Assembly (NCBI GenBank): GCA_013115135.1
Contig: JABANP010000011.1
Span: forward strand, 295,304-359,303
DNA: 64,000 nt
Source of the DNA: Perkinsus olseni
Taxonomy: Eukaryota; Perkinsozoa; Perkinsida; Perkinsidae
Reading direction: 5' to 3'
Under the pieces are notes generated by a model. It was not told the origin of the DNA. It saw only the letters and a list, made by a program, of their open reading frames with translations, and searched no databases. The stretch's first letter is position 1. The number at the start of each line of letters is the position of its first letter. This document shows positions 60,283 through 64,000 of the stretch, piece by piece. Made by a program: the position numbers and the translations under genes.

Positions 60283-63083
60283 ATGCTCTTCAGTTCGTTG
60301 ATGAAGACAGATGATGCTTCTGACTCCTCAGCAGCGGCTAAAGTGATTGCCATTGACAACGGCGGAGGTCTATTGAAGGCGGGGTTGGTGGACTCTGAGC
60401 ACGAAGAGGGAGCTCTCCTCTATCCCGAAATTGTCATACCGAACGCTGTGGCACGAGCTCGACGCGGTGGGAAGGCCGGGAAGAATAAAGTGCTCGTCGG
60501 AAAGGAGATCATGGCATGCCCGGAGTGAGTCGCCGGGGAGTGGCTGATTCGGCGGCGGCGTTGACCGGGCATTAGATTGGAGTGTACGACAAGAGTCGTT
60601 CATTATTGTTCTTGAGTTGTGGTAACATCTACGCAAGCTAGCGAGGTGCACCGTAGGGGACTGTCCCGAGTGGAATCACGGAGCGAAACTGTCGATTGTG
60701 TGCGACATCTCCTCGAATCGGGCTGCATCAGGTATACTATGACAAGACCCTCTCACAAGGGAATCGTTATTGACTGGGAGACGCAGAAGATTTTATGGGA
60801 TGGGGTGCTGCATGGCGGCCGACGACATCTTCCTGGGCTGCTCTCGAAGGTGATAGCGGGTCGAGAGTGCTCGAGTTCACAGTCGTTATAGAACTACTCG
60901 GCTGCGACCCTCCGGGCTGGAAACTCGAAATCTTACACAAGGGATCGGTCTCCTCCTATTAGAACCCGCTGTGTGGTCGTGGTATATTCGTTATACACCT
61001 TGCGTGATTCCTTCGATCGAGCATTCATGAGCATCTCTCAGGGGTCTGACCTGTCCGACGTGACGGTCATCGTCTCCCAGCCGCTCTTCTGTCCGGTCAT
61101 GGTCACCCGCGTCGGCATGCAAGTAAGTCGCGTTCGATATCTCGCCTCAGACCCAAAGTCTCAGGTCCTCTTCGAAGACTTCGGCTTCGCTCGGGCCGTA
61201 TTCGTTGACTCCCCGCTGTGCCTCCAGTTCAGTGAGAGCATAACATCGCAGTTCGGCGAGGATGAATGGAAGAATCCCTGCGGACTCATCGTGGACGCCG
61301 GCTTCAGTGGCTGTCGGGCGGTGCCTGTGTAGTGCTTGGGTGGAAGTGGAGCTCAAACAGTGAAATTCATTCGTATTTTGCGATCCAGCTTTTCGGTGTA
61401 GATCTGGTCATACAGTAGTCGACTGAGCAGCATCGGATGGAATCATAGGAGTAGTATCTCATGATTTAGGTCGTATATCTAGTAATAGGAGTACAATAAA
61501 TTCAGAAAGGGGGCGAAGAATTCAATCTAAACGCTTGGATTGATTCGGAAATCTTTCGTGCCTTGGACGTCGCTGGGGTTGTGCCCACGCGGTCGTTCAG
61601 GATGCGTGCGAGGATCAGGTACAATACGTACCCTCTCGAACACTGCGCTCAGAGGATGGACGTCGGGGGTAGAGTTATGACCAACTACCTCAAGGAAGCT
61701 ATAGCGTAATCACGCGCATTCCGTCTGGGGCTCATTTATGAATATGCGACGCGCGTTCAGATACAACAAAGTTGATCTTGATGATGCGCCGCTTCTCGTC
61801 GAGCATATTCGAGAGAACATGTGTTACTCCGCCCAGGACTTCGTCGCCGAGGTTGAAGCCTCTCGGGCATGTCCTGGCGAGACCACTCGACGGTACATCT
61901 TGCCGGATCATTCTTCGACGTCCAATCACTTGGGAAGAGTCGTTGATCCTCGGCTTGGAGAGGATGTTAGTTCTAAAGATTTCATTGATATGAATCATGA
62001 GCGGATGGTAGTTAGTGAGGCCTTATGGCAGCCTGGGTCTATTGGAATCCTACAAGCTGGGTTGGCTGAGATGGCGGCTCGGGCCGTGATGAAAGCTCCT
62101 GTGGCAACGAGGTCGGCGGTCGCGAAGAAAGTACGTTGGTTGTTGTTTGAGGATCTGGGAGGGTTGGAAGTGGATGCTTTGTTGGGGCTCATGAGTCTAA
62201 TAAGTTACCCGATGCAGGATTCGAACCTACGACCATCTGCTCCGTAGGCAGACATTCTATCCAGCTGAACTAATCGGGCTCTGAGAGTGCTCGCCATGTG
62301 CCCATCGTCGTCTTCCCGTCAGGTTATTCTGGGTGGCGGCCTCTTTCTCATTCCCGGGGTCTTAGAGAGGTTCAAGGCGGAGTTCCAGTCTAATCTGCCC
62401 ATGGAGATCGCCAGCGAGGTCAAGTTCTTCGCTGAGGAGGATGGAAGATATGACCTGTCTGTTTGGAGGGGCCTCCATACCCTCGGTGAGTAGCAACTGC
62501 TGAAATGTGCTCGGCGAAGTTCTATCTCGTTGTGGATTGGCTTTTCATCGCCATTTCGTCACTCACGTTCACGTGGGGCCATCAGTTAGAGTATTTAAGT
62601 AGTGACCCCATGTGAAGATAGAATCTCTGATTCGCAGCGTCCTGAGTATCGACAGCTGTTTGCTGATTTGTGTGAGTCACTCAGGCTGCGAGGGTTACCT
62701 CCTGCATAATATTAAGACCATCGCCGTTCTCTCGTGGCTGCTGTCTAGGAATCCAGAGACTCGCTGCTCAGATGGTGTCGACCCAGGGACGTGATGAATT
62801 GAATTTTCTGACAGGCCGAATTTTGACACTTTCGGACCACCTATGGTAGCGCATACTCTCACGATGAGGAAGGTTTTCTACTTCAGGTTCCTCTGAGGAC
62901 GACTTAGCGCATTTGGGGTTGTTCAACCGAGACACTTGGTTGGCTGCTGCCAAGAAGGCAGCACCAAATGGTCATCCCGCGGGAGAGCAGAGCGCGTCCA
63001 CGCCGAAAGGAAGCTCTCGCCGAGGCACCAAGAAGAGCCCAAGCCAGTCTAGTCGAAAGAGAAAACGTAAGAAAGAAGAATGA
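60283..63083 (+). CDS. ARP6: actin-related protein 6 (ARP6), SWR1-type chromatin remodeller subunit
   Basis: ARP6 is the actin-related subunit of the SWR1/SRCAP complex that deposits histone H2A.Z. Nine exons keep phase throughout: 60283-60524, 60642-60849, 61042-61122, 61165-61326, 61653-61705, 61761-62130, 62323-62485, 62749-62790 and 62887-63083, giving about 505 residues. Landmarks are AIDNGGGLLKAGLVDSE (phosphate-1 loop), PSHKGIVIDWETQKILWDGV (matches RPFERGYLVNWDVQRQIWD), SDLSDVTVIVSQPLF, VLFEDFGFARAVFVDSP, GLIVDAGFSGCRAVP (phosphate 2), RMDVGGRVMTNYLKEAIA, ENMCYSAQDF, VILGGGLFLIPG and YDLSVWRG. The last exon adds LGLFNRDTWLAAAKK and a basic tail (SSRKRKRKKEE) resembling a nuclear signal. 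Exon 5 and the eighth exon are the least certain. Intron 6 contains an antisense tRNA gene. Confidence 0.88.
62207..62279 (-). tRNA. tRNA-Arg (anticodon ACG), inside an ARP6 intron
   Basis: A 73-nt minus-strand cloverleaf. Acceptor GCCCGAT pairs with ATCGGGT (one G-U). The anticodon stem TCTGC/GCAGA encloses CTACGGA, so the anticodon is ACG, normally edited to ICG to read CGU/CGC/CGA. The T arm is GTAGG TTCGAAT CCTGC. It lies between ARP6 exons 6 and 7 on the opposite strand. Confidence 0.96.
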
Positions 63084-63109
63084 GTTTTCAACGACCTCAC
63101 TTGCGTTGA

Positions 63110-63683
63110 GTGAATCAACGGCACTTTTGGGAAGAGTGGGGATTCCCTTGGAAGACCGTTATCCGGCCTCAGCCGGCTTCCACAATCTCACTCGACCTCG
63201 TGCCGAGCTTGCTAGGCAGTGTGCCATAATGAGCTCCCCCTTCGCCTTCCTCCGAGAGTACTTCACAGACCTCATGCCGGATCCGACCACCTGTATTGGG
63301 AGATGCAACACGGCGTCTGATGTGCGGGAGTCTGAGAAATTCACCGACATATATTCCTACCGCTCGTGAGTGTGCTTGGATGGGAAGTCTCAAAGGGCTT
63401 GCGTCTTATCGAGTGGCAAGTTGGAGGTATTTAATGTGGTTATTTTCTGATGCCGTCGGAGAGCTCTTCGAAATGCTTCATACCATTCTTTGACGGAATC
63501 GTCGTCGGCGGCCGTTTCCTAGACGCCGAGTCTCTCAGGTTCTGTCACAAGGCCTGTGCGGCGGACGAGAGCGAGGTTCGGGATATGCGAGGGTGCGAGG
63601 AGTTCTGCCTCAAACTGTGCTTCCGAGACAACATCGTAGAGGACACTAACAATAATGTTAATTACGTGGTGTTGGAAAGGTGA
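63110..63683 (+). CDS. small cysteine-containing hypothetical protein, two exons
   Basis: Exon A is open from about 63110 to 63365 (LEDRYPASAGFHNLTRPRAE, then MSSPFAFLREYFTDLMPDPT) and ends at GTGAGT. Exon B begins at 63464 after an AG, in the matching phase, and reads SSSKCFIPFFDGIVVGGRFL through FCHKACAADESEVRDMRGCE and EFCLKLCFRD to TGA at 63681. The only internal ATG after the ARP6 stop is at 63229; otherwise the start is an upstream exon. Cysteine spacing in exon B hints at a secreted or metal-binding product, but no family is recognised. Confidence 0.4.
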
Positions 63684-64000
63684 CATACCCTAATGGCGTC
63701 CATGAACATGGGCCGCCATCGACTGCTATTTCGAGAGAAGCTTTCGTTATACATCGTGCTGTCCATGGTACAAACGCCACGTCTCTCAGCGCGAAGAGCT
63801 GTCTACGCGATAACCACTATCGTAATTAACATGGCTGGCGACGGCAAGATTTCTGAAGACCACTATGGTCTCCAGAACTCTTTCCGTCGCCAGCTGCTGC
63901 GGTCTTCTCAATGCAATGGTGCTGCTTCTGGGTCCATTTCTAATCTTGCTGGACGCCTTTTCGATTGTCATTTCATTATAACGGTCGGGCACGGTTCTGC
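63684..64000. other. right edge, nothing assigned
   Basis: Only short open frames are present on either strand; none can be tied to a family. Confidence 0.4.

Overview
This 64 kb window is nuclear DNA of a eukaryotic microbe. Genes are split by short GT-AG introns (42 to about 100 nt where I could phase them), lie on both strands, and alternate with two complete LTR retrotransposons. No bacterial operon structure is seen. Gene content (a flagellar dynein-regulatory-complex subunit, an ARP6-type nuclear actin-related protein, a fungal/protist-type mRNA guanylyltransferase, secreted tandem-repeat proteins in duplicate, CCCH and WRKY19-like zinc-finger proteins) suggests a flagellated protist. 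An alveolate of the Perkinsus type is my favoured guess, but that is inference; no marker gene proves it.

Layout. 0-1.2 kb: internal exons of a helical-repeat-like gene. 1.4-4.9 kb: a frameshifted remnant of a GH19 chitinase gene, then an intact secreted GH19 chitinase. 4.9-10.3 kb: gene-poor DNA with dispersed repeats. 10.3-12.4 kb: minus-strand coiled-coil gene. 14.2-15.0 kb: minus-strand astacin metalloprotease. 15.5-17.5 kb: unidentified minus-strand exons. 18.1-19.3 kb: CCCH zinc-finger protein. 21.2-24.2 kb: long disordered protein ending in a SPRY-like domain. 24.4-25.7 kb: two small membrane or secreted proteins. 26.5-28.1 kb: minus-strand mRNA capping enzyme. 28.4-28.7 kb: small membrane protein. 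29.6-32.2 kb: WRKY19-like multi-zinc-finger gene. 33.8-34.9 kb: DRC12-like flagellar gene. 35.7-39.0 kb: two paralogous secreted repeat proteins, one frameshifted. 40.3-42.4 kb: STE11/MAPKKK-like kinase. 42.8-44.4 kb: low-complexity minus-strand exons. 45.0-50.9 kb: LTR element 1 (minus). 51.4-59.0 kb: Ty3/gypsy LTR element 2 (plus). 59.0 kb: tRNA-Arg(UCU). 60.3-63.1 kb: nine-exon ARP6 gene with an antisense tRNA-Arg(ACG) inside an intron. 63.1-63.7 kb: a small cysteine-containing gene.

The most striking signal is at the gag/pol junction of element 2. A canonical GGGAAAC slippery heptamer abuts the gag stop codon, and a 6-nt spacer and a 10-bp perfect stem follow it. The loop of that stem is complementary over 7 nt to downstream sequence, so this looks like a complete -1 ribosomal frameshift pseudoknot. 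Element 1 uses a different expression strategy: one gag-pol frame whose first ATG lies inside the 5' LTR, so translation runs through the LTR end and the primer binding site. Its LTRs are identical by eye, so it is probably a very recent insertion. The host genes share no obvious pathway.
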